A stretch of 10,154 nt of DNA. Origin: Acholeplasmatales bacterium. Its GTDB lineage: Bacteria > Bacillota_I > Bacilli_A > Acholeplasmatales > Anaeroplasmataceae. Position 1 is the stretch's first letter. Every line of letters starts with the position of its first letter. The notes beneath the pieces were generated by a model. That model worked only from the letters and a program-made list of their open reading frames with translations, was not told the origin of the DNA and did no database searches. Positions 1 to 6,000 of the stretch are shown here, piece after piece. The translations under genes and the position numbers were made by a program. Location: assembly GCA_017388605.1 (NCBI GenBank), contig JAFPIE010000138.1:1-10154 (forward strand), given 5' to 3'.

Positions 1-885
1 ATTACCACAGGCAAATACACCAGGAATGGAGGTTTCCATATTCTCATAAACAATAGGACCATTCGTTCTATTATCTAATAAAACACCTGCCTCCTTAGAT
101 AATTCATTTTCTGGAATTAAGCCAACGGATAACAATAAGGTATCACAATCAAATTCCATTTCGGTACCTAAAATTGGCTTTCTATTTTCATCTACCTTAG
201 CGACAATAACCTTTTCAACTCTAGAATGTCCTATAACATCAACAACCGTATGGGATAAATATAGCGGGATATTAAAATCCTCTAAGCATTGTACTACATT
301 TCTCGTTAAGCCATTCGAATAAGGCATAAGCTCAACAACAGCTAATACCTTTGCACCCTCTAGTGTCATTCTTCTTGCCATAATTAAGCCAATATCACCA
401 GAGCCTAAAATAACGACCCTTTTACCAACTAAATAGCCATCCATGTTACAGTACTTTTGGGCAGCACCTGCCGTAAATACGCCACTTTCTCTATCGCCAG
501 GGATAGAAATTGCGCCTCTCGTTCTTTCTCTACAGCCCATAGCTAAGATAATCGCCTTAGCGCTAATTACCTGATATCCCTCCTTAGAGTTAATATAGTG
601 AATTTCCTTATCCTTAGTAATATGAAGCACCATGGAATCACTTTTAACCTCTACATTGGTTTCCTTTAGCATTTCAATAAACCTTTGCGCATATTCAGGA
701 CCAGATAGCTCCTCCTTAAAGCGATGAAGACCAAAGCCATTATGGATACATTGATTTAAAATACCACCTAGGTGCTGGTCACGCTCAATGATTAATATAT
801 TTCTCTCTCCAGCCTTATAGGCCTCATAGGCTGCAGATAATCCCGCAGGACCTGCCCCAATGATGACTAAATTATATTTCTTCAT
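1..885 (-). CDS. NAD(P)/FAD-dependent oxidoreductase, GlpB-like (3' end outside window)
   Basis: Only the first 295 residues are in the window; the reading frame stays open to base 1, so the C-terminus is missing. The start at 885 is chosen because GGGAGG lies 8 bases upstream. The protein opens with an FAD dinucleotide-binding motif, GAGPAG (residues 10-15), and has a second Rossmann motif, GSGDIG (162-167), for NAD(P). MGCRERTRG (116-124) and the late ACGN (292-295) are typical of the two-dinucleotide-binding flavoprotein reductases. The CxxC redox disulfide of thioredoxin-reductase-type enzymes is absent; C45 in GGILNQC is alone. In other Firmicutes this type follows a GlpA-like flavoprotein and precedes a small DUF1667 protein, together thought to oxidise a hydroxyl or amino substrate such as glycerol 3-phosphate. 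The upstream frame overlaps by 14 bases, so the two are probably translationally coupled and form a complex. The family is clear; the substrate is inferred. Confidence 0.9.
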   Translation of the reverse strand, partial: MKKYNLVIIGAGPAGLSAAYEAYKAGERNILIIERDQHLGGILNQCIHNGFGLHRFKEELSGPEYAQRFIEMLKETNVEVKSDSMVLHITKDKEIHYINSKEGYQVISAKAIILAMGCRERTRGAISIPGDRESGVFTAGAAQKYCNMDGYLVGKRVVILGSGDIGLIMARRMTLEGAKVLAVVELMPYSNGLTRNVVQCLEDFNIPLYLSHTVVDVIGHSRVEKVIVAKVDENRKPILGTEMEFDCDTLLLSVGLIPENELSKEAGVLLDNRTNGPIVYENMETSIPGVFACGN

Positions 886-2329
886 GAGCTTTGCCTCCCT
901 TCGTATATTCTAAAACAATATTGGATCCATCCTTATCCTGTAATACATCCTTAGGTGTAATATGCAATTCTCTGACCATGATTTCAAGGATCTTTGGTCC
1001 ACAGAAGCCACCTTGGCATCTACCCATACCTGCATTACATCTTCTTTTTACTGCATCGATAGAAAGACATGGGATTGGTCTATGTAGGCAATCAACAATT
1101 TCACCCTCAGATACGGTTTCACATCTACAGATAATTCTACCGTATAATTCATTTTCCTTAATTTTTTCTTCAATTTCTTTTATGCCCATATCCTTAAAGA
1201 ATTTAGGTAGTGGAGTAATTTTAAAATCCTCTTTTTCAACAAATTTTACTCCCATACCCTCTAAGATTTCCTTAGCGTATGGACCAAAGGCAGGGGCGGC
1301 ACTTAATCCTGGAGATTTAATACCTGCAAAATTAATAAATCCCTTTACCTTAGATTCTCCAATTAAGAAATCATCATAATCTAAAATCTTAGCTCTAAGA
1401 CCTGAGAAATTTCTTATATTATTTCTATAATTAATTTTATTTGTTGTAAGATTAGCCATACTACGAATATAATCTAAGGATTTTTGTTCTACACCAAAAT
1501 CCTCCTTATCCTCTATAGTTATAGCATTTGGTCCAACAATTAAATTGCCATGGCATGTCTTAGAAACTAATACACCCTTACCAAGCTTGCTAGGGGTTTG
1601 GAAGATGACATGATTTACATTCTTTCCTTCCTCTTTATCTAATAAATAATAATCGCCCTTAACTGGAACAATAGTAAATCCATCCTCTTTATTATCTAAA
1701 ACCATCTTATAAATTTCATCTGCATATAAGCCTGCAGCATTAATAATCATTTTCGTTTTTAATATCGTTCCATTAGATTCAACCAAAAAGGAATCCTCTT
1801 CTTTTTTAATAGAAGTTACAGGGGATGACAAATAAAGCTTTACACCATTTCTTACTGCATTTTCAGCAAAGGCTAAGCACATCTCCCAAGGAGATACAAC
1901 CGCTGCAGATTTTGCATATAAGGCAATAGAAATATCCTTATTTAAATTCGGTTCTATTTTAAATATCTCTTCTCCTCTTAAAATAGACATATCCTCTACT
2001 TTATTTTCTAAACCTCTATTATAAAGCTCTACTACCTTATCCTCATCCTCTTCTCTTCCAACGACTAAAGAGCCAATATTGGAATAATGAACATGGAATA
2101 ATGGAGCAAGCTCCTTATACATTTTAGATCCTATAACATTAAGCTTTGCCATAAGTGTATTAGGCTTTGGATCATATCCTGCATGCACAATACCAGAGTT
2201 TGCCTTGGTAGTTACAACAGCTACATCATTTTCTTTTTCTACAAGTGCAACCTTAAGCTTGTATTTTGAAAGCTCATAGGCAATGCTTGAGCCCGTAATA
2301 CCTCCACCGATAATCAATACATCATACAT
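872..2329 (-). CDS. GlpA-like FAD-dependent oxidoreductase with C-terminal BFD-type [2Fe-2S] domain
   Basis: This 485-aa flavoprotein of the DAO fold probably transfers electrons from a small hydroxy-acid or polyol phosphate to FAD and on to an iron-sulfur centre. Residues 1-370 are the DAO domain: GGGITG (8-13) binds the FAD ADP moiety, HAGYDPKP (49-56) resembles the substrate-side loop of glycerol-3-phosphate and L-2-hydroxyglutarate oxidases, and GIKSPGLSAAPA (336-347) is the C-terminal FAD contact. Residues 401-443 are a BFD-like domain with Cys pattern C401-x-C403 and C438-x4-C443, as in E. coli GlpA. No membrane segment is visible, so it is cytosolic or peripheral. The start at 2329 has AAAGGAG upstream. 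It is first in an operon with the overlapping GlpB-like reductase (starts 885). GlpA is the closest named relative, but no glpK or glpF is visible here, so glycerol 3-phosphate as substrate is an inference; L-2-hydroxyglutarate or an imino acid is also possible. Confidence 0.9.
   Translation of the reverse strand: MYDVLIIGGGITGSSIAYELSKYKLKVALVEKENDVAVVTTKANSGIVHAGYDPKPNTLMAKLNVIGSKMYKELAPLFHVHYSNIGSLVVGREEDEDKVVELYNRGLENKVEDMSILRGEEIFKIEPNLNKDISIALYAKSAAVVSPWEMCLAFAENAVRNGVKLYLSSPVTSIKKEEDSFLVESNGTILKTKMIINAAGLYADEIYKMVLDNKEDGFTIVPVKGDYYLLDKEEGKNVNHVIFQTPSKLGKGVLVSKTCHGNLIVGPNAITIEDKEDFGVEQKSLDYIRSMANLTTNKINYRNNIRNFSGLRAKILDYDDFLIGESKVKGFINFAGIKSPGLSAAPAFGPYAKEILEGMGVKFVEKEDFKITPLPKFFKDMGIKEIEEKIKENELYGRIICRCETVSEGEIVDCLHRPIPCLSIDAVKRRCNAGMGRCQGGFCGPKILEIMVRELHITPKDVLQDKDGSNIVLEYTKGGKAHEEI
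894..900 (-). promoter_or_regulatory. Shine-Dalgarno inside the GlpA-like gene, for the GlpB-like gene
   Basis: AGGGAGG lies within the last codons of the upstream gene, 8 bases before the ATG at 885. It fixes the start of the downstream gene and lets ribosomes finishing the first frame reinitiate on the second; the frames overlap by 14 bases. Confidence 0.8.
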
Positions 2330-2370
2330 TTTTATACATCTCCTTTTGAAAACGCTATCACATTACTTTA

Positions 2371-2379
2371 ATTATATCA
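2371..2379 (-). promoter_or_regulatory. Extended -10 promoter for the flavoprotein operon
   Basis: The minus strand reads TGATATAAT, a perfect extended -10 (TGNTATAAT), about 42 bases upstream of the ATG at 2329. There is no good -35 at 16-18 bases, which fits an extended -10 promoter. The predicted transcript starts near 2364, giving a leader of about 35 bases. The -10 element is overlapped by a dyad, ATATCA-N4-TGATAT (2374-2389), so a repressor bound there would block RNA polymerase. Confidence 0.6.
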
Positions 2380-2487
2380 CTATTGATATATTTTTAAAAC
2401 ACCAAAGGTATTGAAACTTTTGAAATTTTTAGTATCATTCTTAAATATATTCTATCAATTTGATATTCATAAATATCACTATGATAT
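2374..2487. repeat. Three TATCA/TGATA inverted repeats, putative operators
   Basis: This covers most of the 214-base gap between the zinc-ribbon gene's stop and the flavoprotein operon. Three dyads share the half-site TATCA/TGATA: ATATCA-CTAT-TGATAT at 2374-2389 (on the -10), TATCAA-T-TTGATA at 2453-2465 and ATATCA-CTA-TGATAT at 2473-2487. The last two are centred 21 bases apart, about two helical turns. Single TATCA half-sites also occur near 2356 and 2433. The layout resembles a multi-site operator, but no regulator gene is visible and the AT-rich composition raises the chance of coincidence. Confidence 0.4.
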
Positions 2488-2497
2488 ACAATTTTCA

Positions 2498-2537
2498 AAA
2501 AAATAAAAAAATGCCTTAAATGGATCTTTAAGGCATT
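2498..2537 (-). terminator. Intrinsic terminator after the zinc-ribbon gene
   Basis: On the minus strand a perfect 11-bp stem, AATGCCTTAAA / TTTAAGGCATT (arms 2527-2537 and 2510-2520, loop 2521-2526), runs into a T-rich tail of TTTTTT-A-TTTTTT type. It starts 6 bases past the stop codon at 2544-2546. Confidence 0.92.
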
Positions 2538-2543
2538 AGCATA

Positions 2544-2849
2544 TTATTTTTTACCATGGAAATGTAAGTATCCAAAGCCAAATAAAAATGGGAATACAGA
2601 AAGAGGATTTCTATAAGGGATAGATACCATTCCAATAGGGAATAGGCTCGTACAGAATTTATCATTATAGAATAAGCCATTATAATAATATAACCCCTTT
2701 ACCTCTCCTGTAATTAAAGGAACACTTATATATGTACCTAGAGGTACAAAATCACTTCCTCTTTTGGCATTCATATTTAGCTTGACACCGCATTCTGGGC
2801 AAAAATTACATCCATCCATTATTTGTTTACCACAGCAAGTACAATACAT
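2544..2849 (-). CDS. Small zinc-ribbon protein of unknown function
   Basis: This 101-aa protein begins with a zinc ribbon: C3-x2-C6 and C17-x2-C20, each followed by Gly, the form seen in many Firmicute N-terminal zinc_ribbon_2 domains. C5 and C14 are extra cysteines. Residues 35-75 are a short, aromatic-rich region with beta character. Residues 81-97 are hydrophobic and rich in Phe, Pro and Gly, followed by a His-rich, basic tail (HFHGKK); this could be a short membrane-associating end, but it is not a convincing transmembrane helix. The start at 2849 has AAAGGGGGG upstream at 2857-2865. The gene stands alone between two terminators. I recognise only the zinc ribbon; in larger proteins this module precedes membrane or regulatory domains, so the gene could be a reduced member of such a family. 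Confidence 0.8.
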   Translation of the reverse strand: MYCTCCGKQIMDGCNFCPECGVKLNMNAKRGSDFVPLGTYISVPLITGEVKGLYYYNGLFYNDKFCTSLFPIGMVSIPYRNPLSVFPFLFGFGYLHFHGKK

Positions 2850-2870
2850 GATAGCACCCCCCTTTATACT

Positions 2871-2879
2871 ATTTTAGCA
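2871..2879 (-). promoter_or_regulatory. Possible extended -10 promoter of the zinc-ribbon gene
   Basis: TGCTAAAAT on the minus strand is an extended -10 with one mismatch in TATAAT. It would start transcription near 2864, leaving only about 15 bases before the ATG and placing the Shine-Dalgarno at the very 5' end. No good -35 is seen. It lies just downstream of the protease gene's terminator, so some promoter is expected in this gap. Confidence 0.4.
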
Positions 2880-2892
2880 TATTCTTGTTCTT

Positions 2893-2924
2893 TAGAAAAG
2901 GAAAAAGGAATCCGAAGATTCCTT
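2893..2924 (-). terminator. Intrinsic terminator after the C11 protease gene, TTCG loop
   Basis: An 8-bp perfect stem, AAGGAATC / GATTCCTT (2917-2924 with 2905-2912), is closed by TTCG, a stable tetraloop, and followed by TTTCCTTTTC. It begins 7 bases after the stop codon at 2932-2934. Confidence 0.9.
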
Positions 2925-2931
2925 AATCATT

Positions 2932-4929
2932 TTATGCGCCGTAAGTATTTACAAAGCTTCTCCAATTAGAGAAATTTGTCTGTGCTGCTGTATAATATGT
3001 TCCCTTATAGCAAGTAGATGCGATTGGGTAATACATACATAAACCATTAGAATTTCCAGCACCCTTACCACAAGAGCTGTATTCTACTAAATTATTAAAT
3101 GCAGTAAGTACAGCATTTGTATAAGTAGAGCCTGGGTTGAATGTTGAATTAGAAGCTAGCTTATTGATGAAGTCCTTAGCATCGAAAATACCAAAGTAAG
3201 TATAATCACTATCTGCATAGTGCTTTACAGACTTAACTAAAGTATTGAAGCTTGACTTGTTAGAAGATGTAACCTTGCTAGAAAGCTTAGTTGCTAAAGT
3301 CTCCCAAGCAGCCTTGTATGCAGCCATATTTGCTAAATTTAAGTAAGCTAATGTCTGATTATTTGAAGATGATGAAGTACCACCATTATCCTTAATGAAG
3401 CCATCAACAACAGCCTTTAGGATAACAGATGTAGACTTCTTTGCATATAAATCATCTACCCAAGTATCATAATCCCAGCCATAGCCAGATTCAGATTCCT
3501 CAGATGCAATCATATAATTGAAGTATGAAGAATTGAATTCAGCAATATCCTGTACGCTCATTAAGCATGCATCATAGCCGATGAATTCTAACTTCTTTGT
3601 CTGCTTTGTATTTGTAAATGCATTAGCAACTGCGCTCTTAACCTCAGAATTTAATAAAGAGTCATCACTAAAGTTTTCGTCATAGCAAACACCTCTCATA
3701 GCTCCACCATGGTTCCACATAATTACACCAGTCTTTTCAGCTGGATAATTTGTTAAGCCCCACTCTAGGAAGCTTTGGAATGTAGATGTTAAGCCCATAT
3801 TTGCCTTTTGAAGATTTGCATCTAAAACAAGCTTTCTATTAGCTACATGATATCTTTGTAGGTAGCTTGCGTTAATGCTATAAGTGGAATTCCACTTCTT
3901 TGCTCCACCAGTCTGAATAAGGATATTTACATCACTTGGCTGATTATATACAGATAGGATTTCCTTAATATCGGATGTTGCAAGACCATAATTACTCTCT
4001 AAGTCAGCACCACACATATAAATCATAATTGTCCATGCATCCTTAGTAGTAGATGGAGTCTCAGGCTCAGTAGTTTCTGTCTTTGTAACTGTAATAGTTG
4101 CATAAGCCTTATAGCCACCATCAGCTGTAGTTACTGTAATTGTTGCGCTACCTTGTGCCTTTGCAGTTACAACTCCATTAGATACAGTTGCAACGCTTGT
4201 ATTAGAGGAAGACCAGGATACATTCTTGTTAGAAGCATTAGATGGCTTAACTGTAGCAGTTAATGCTAAAGTATTACCTACCTTTAAGGAAGCACTTGTC
4301 TTATCTAATGTAACACCAGTAACAGATACAGTTGTAGGTGTCTCTGGTGTAGTTGTAGCCTCTTCTGCCTGATAAATAGAAATATAGCTCTTGGATGTGC
4401 TAGTTGCGAATGCTACGCTTCCAGAATAATACTTTAAGTATAAAGTCTTGCTATAAACCTTTGCAGAAACACTTCCATTTGTACTGAAGGTTAATGTGAA
4501 GGATGAATAACCATCATGTGCTGCATCAGCCTTTAATGTACCATTAGAAGTTGAATATAAATAACCATAATTGTCATCATAAAAGCCATATGTACCACTC
4601 TTAGTACCATTAGCTAATGTGAATAGACCTACGTAAGTAGAAGGTGTACAAATATCTCCTGATTTCGTTACAGCCTCAGCCATTCTATAACTTGAGCCCT
4701 GATTTGCAGAAACTGCATAATTTGCATTATTTGCTGCAAGAATTACCTTTCTACCAACGACTAGTTGTGATTTTGAAGTTACTAACTTATACTCTGTGTC
4801 ATTAGCCTTCAAAGTTCTTTCTACTCTTACCTCTTGTGCATTTGCCTTAAAGGATACAGATCCAAGGAAAGTAAATGCTAATGCAAATACTGTAAGAGCG
4901 AAAATGATTTTTGAAACAATCTTTTTCAT
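2932..4929 (-). CDS. Secreted clostripain-family (C11) cysteine protease with Ig-like domain
   Basis: The protein is 665 aa from the ATG at 4929, chosen because GGAGAGGAG lies 6 bases upstream and the sequence then opens with a signal peptide (MKK, hydrophobic core 8-24, cleavage after ANA at 31). Residues about 45-187 form a beta-rich Gly/Ser/Tyr-rich module also met in secreted proteins of gut bacteria, of unknown role. Residues 201-282 are a BIG2 bacterial Ig-like domain, flanked by Thr/Pro/Glu linkers. Residues 297-665 are the C11 peptidase: H407 in WNHGG and C455 in YDAC form the catalytic dyad. D453, two residues before the Cys, matches the S1 aspartate of characterised C11 enzymes, which cleave after Arg or Lys. 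No LPXTG, SLH or C-terminal membrane anchor is visible, so it is probably released or held by its N-terminal modules. Family members self-process to become active. An in-frame TTG at 5019 would add 30 residues before the signal peptide and is unlikely. Confidence 0.93.
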   Translation of the reverse strand: MKKIVSKIIFALTVFALAFTFLGSVSFKANAQEVRVERTLKANDTEYKLVTSKSQLVVGRKVILAANNANYAVSANQGSSYRMAEAVTKSGDICTPSTYVGLFTLANGTKSGTYGFYDDNYGYLYSTSNGTLKADAAHDGYSSFTLTFSTNGSVSAKVYSKTLYLKYYSGSVAFATSTSKSYISIYQAEEATTTPETPTTVSVTGVTLDKTSASLKVGNTLALTATVKPSNASNKNVSWSSSNTSVATVSNGVVTAKAQGSATITVTTADGGYKAYATITVTKTETTEPETPSTTKDAWTIMIYMCGADLESNYGLATSDIKEILSVYNQPSDVNILIQTGGAKKWNSTYSINASYLQRYHVANRKLVLDANLQKANMGLTSTFQSFLEWGLTNYPAEKTGVIMWNHGGAMRGVCYDENFSDDSLLNSEVKSAVANAFTNTKQTKKLEFIGYDACLMSVQDIAEFNSSYFNYMIASEESESGYGWDYDTWVDDLYAKKSTSVILKAVVDGFIKDNGGTSSSSNNQTLAYLNLANMAAYKAAWETLATKLSSKVTSSNKSSFNTLVKSVKHYADSDYTYFGIFDAKDFINKLASNSTFNPGSTYTNAVLTAFNNLVEYSSCGKGAGNSNGLCMYYPIASTCYKGTYYTAAQTNFSNWRSFVNTYGA

Positions 4930-4935
4930 TTTTTT

Positions 4936-4944
4936 CTCCTCTCC
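4936..4944 (-). promoter_or_regulatory. Shine-Dalgarno deciding the protease start
   Basis: GGAGAGGAG sits 6 bases before the ATG at 4929, directly ahead of the signal peptide. No comparable site precedes the upstream in-frame TTG at 5019, so 4929 is the start. Confidence 0.85.
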
Positions 4945-4951
4945 AAAGTCC

Positions 4952-5084
4952 CGAGCTATATACCCCTTAAAAAATAAAAAAATGCTTAATCCTTTACGGC
5001 AAAAAACTAAACATTCCAATCATTGTATTTTTATTCAAAAATTACAAATCTTTCCCTAAGTGATACTATAACTCGTGTCCCTTA
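4952..5084 (-). ncRNA. Structured 5' leader of the protease mRNA with terminator-like hairpin
   Basis: The predicted leader is about 155 bases, long for this window. Its 3' half holds a hairpin: AATGTTTAGT (5006-5015) pairs with ATTAAGCATT (4981-4990), eight Watson-Crick pairs and two G-U, and the interior can extend with TTT/AAA and G-U pairs. A U-tract (TTTTTTT-A-TTTTTT, 4969-4982) follows at once, then 24 bases to the Shine-Dalgarno. The string GCATTTTTTTATTTTTT is identical to the end of the zinc-ribbon gene's terminator (2498-2514). A 9-bp pairing with one G-U between 5067-5075 and 4952-4960 could enclose the hairpin. This looks like an attenuator. No known riboswitch or T-box consensus was recognised, and the stem is weaker than the other terminators here. 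Confidence 0.4.
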
Positions 5085-5090
5085 CTACGT

Positions 5091-5118
5091 ATTATACACA
5101 TTAAATTCAAAATATCAA
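5091..5118 (-). promoter_or_regulatory. Sigma-A type promoter of the protease gene
   Basis: On the minus strand TTGATA (5113-5118, one mismatch to TTGACA) and a perfect TATAAT (5091-5096) are 16 bases apart. Transcription should start near 5084, giving the roughly 155-base leader before the ATG at 4929. Confidence 0.75.
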
Positions 5119-5123
5119 CATTA

Positions 5124-5209
5124 TTGTGAATAATATTCTAAAAATATTCGTATTTTATAATAATAATTAACAAAACAGCGTTTTTTGTGAATAAATAGAA
5201 TTATATTCG
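5124..5209. repeat. Two imperfect repeats upstream of the protease promoter, possible activator sites
   Basis: Reading the plus strand, TTGTGAATAA followed 8-10 bases later by ATATTCG occurs at 5124-5150 and again at 5185-5209, offset by 61 bases. The first copy also contains the palindrome GAATAATATTC. A partial third copy (TGAATAAT) is at 5268-5275. The copies lie at about -40 to -66 and -101 to -125 from the predicted transcript start, where activators commonly bind. The rest of the 5119-5281 gap is AT-rich with no ORF or recognisable RNA. Confidence 0.4.
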
Positions 5210-5281
5210 AAAAAGTAACAAAAGATAACCTATTCTTTAAACAAAATGCAACGAATTGTCTATTCTATGAATAATTTTCTA

Positions 5282-5314
5282 TAAAAAGAAAAATAGAAGG
5301 AAATCCCTTCTATT
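5282..5314 (-). terminator. Intrinsic terminator overlapping the stop of the YgjV-like gene
   Basis: A 9-bp perfect stem, AATAGAAGG / CCTTCTATT (5306-5314 with 5292-5300, loop 5301-5305), is followed by TTTTCTTTTTAT. The TAG stop codon (5310-5312) lies inside the 5' arm. Confidence 0.9.
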
Positions 5315-5945
5315 CTTCATCTATAATATTCTCTTCTTGATTGAAATCCTCTATATCCTTTGGATTCTTCTTTTCCTTATGAACCTTAATGGCTATACGG
5401 ATAATAGAATAAATGGATATAACAATCGTCAATGCATTAAATATTGTATTTGGAATAAGTGGTAATAGGATACCATAAATACACTGACAAATACCATTAA
5501 AGATTAATGCAGATTTTAATAATACCTCAGTGAAATTCTTAGATAAGCCCCTTTTGGCAAATACAAATGTAGAGCATACAGAATATAGGAACATACCACC
5601 AACAGGTAAATACTGAAACCAGCCCTTATCCTCTGCCCATATTTGTATAGATATTATACCAAACACTAAAGCGACAATAATACATACAACATTAATAAAC
5701 AATATGAATTTTTTTCTTGCCTCATCCACAAAAAGTAAAACGAAGTTTTTTACAAGCATGGTAAAATCTTGAATCATTCCACCATAGCCACCCTGCATGA
5801 GCTGAGCGGCACCATTTATGCCGTGACAAAAGCTTTGGGTTGCGATGATTTTCTTTTTGCTGTGAAATAATGATGATAGTGTAAATAATGCATTTCCAAT
5901 AAAGGAAATCACAATTGCAATAATAGAAATTTGCTCTTTCGTCAT
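5310..5945 (-). CDS. Polytopic membrane protein, YgjV-like
   Basis: This 211-aa protein has five to seven hydrophobic segments (about 6-27, 33-50, 58-73, 79-102, 112-130, 142-160, 165-187) and ends in a charged cytoplasmic-type tail rich in Lys, then Asp and Glu (188-211). The arrangement of short helices, with a Gly-rich GGYGG loop at 52-56 and a basic patch before helix 2, resembles E. coli inner membrane protein YgjV (Imp-YgjV family), whose function is unknown. That match is recalled from overall pattern rather than from a strong motif, so the family name is tentative. The start at 5945 has GAGG 8 bases upstream. It follows the GH13 gene by 55 bases with no terminator between them, so it may be both read through and started from its own promoter. 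Nothing in the sequence gives a substrate. Confidence 0.75.
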   Translation of the reverse strand: MTKEQISIIAIVISFIGNALFTLSSLFHSKKKIIATQSFCHGINGAAQLMQGGYGGMIQDFTMLVKNFVLLFVDEARKKFILFINVVCIIVALVFGIISIQIWAEDKGWFQYLPVGGMFLYSVCSTFVFAKRGLSKNFTEVLLKSALIFNGICQCIYGILLPLIPNTIFNALTIVISIYSIIRIAIKVHKEKKNPKDIEDFNQEENIIDEE

Positions 5946-5969
5946 AATCTATTCCTCATTCTTCGGCTT

Positions 5970-5997
5970 ATTATACACTATATTTCAATTTAAGCAA
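5970..5997 (-). promoter_or_regulatory. Promoter of the YgjV-like gene
   Basis: A perfect TATAAT (5970-5975) lies 16 bases from TTGCTT (5992-5997, three of six matches to TTGACA). The -35 begins three bases after the GH13 stop codon. The whole gap is 55 bases and holds no hairpin. Confidence 0.5.
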
Positions 5998-6000
5998 GCA

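Noticed and set aside
891..1379. Plus-strand open frame of 162 codons.
   Set aside because: It lies wholly opposite the GlpA-like gene, has no ribosome site and no recognisable family; it is a shadow of the real gene.
4930..5019. A 30-residue N-terminal extension of the protease starting at a TTG at 5019.
   Set aside because: No Shine-Dalgarno precedes it, it would bury the signal peptide, and its bases form the leader hairpin and U-tract. The ATG at 4929 has a strong ribosome site.
4990..5027. A 9-codon leader peptide (ATG ATT GGA ...) overlapping the leader hairpin of the protease gene.
   Set aside because: There is no Shine-Dalgarno in front of it and no run of a regulatory amino acid, so translation is not supported.
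4952..5084. Cyclic-di-GMP riboswitch or T-box in the protease leader.
   Set aside because: Neither the GEMM core nor a T-box sequence (TGGNACCGCG-like) is present on the transcribed strand.
5168..5190. Inverted repeat AAAAC-AGC-GTTTT as a terminator.
   Set aside because: The stem is only five pairs and is not followed by a clean U-tract in either direction; it may be chance in AT-rich DNA.
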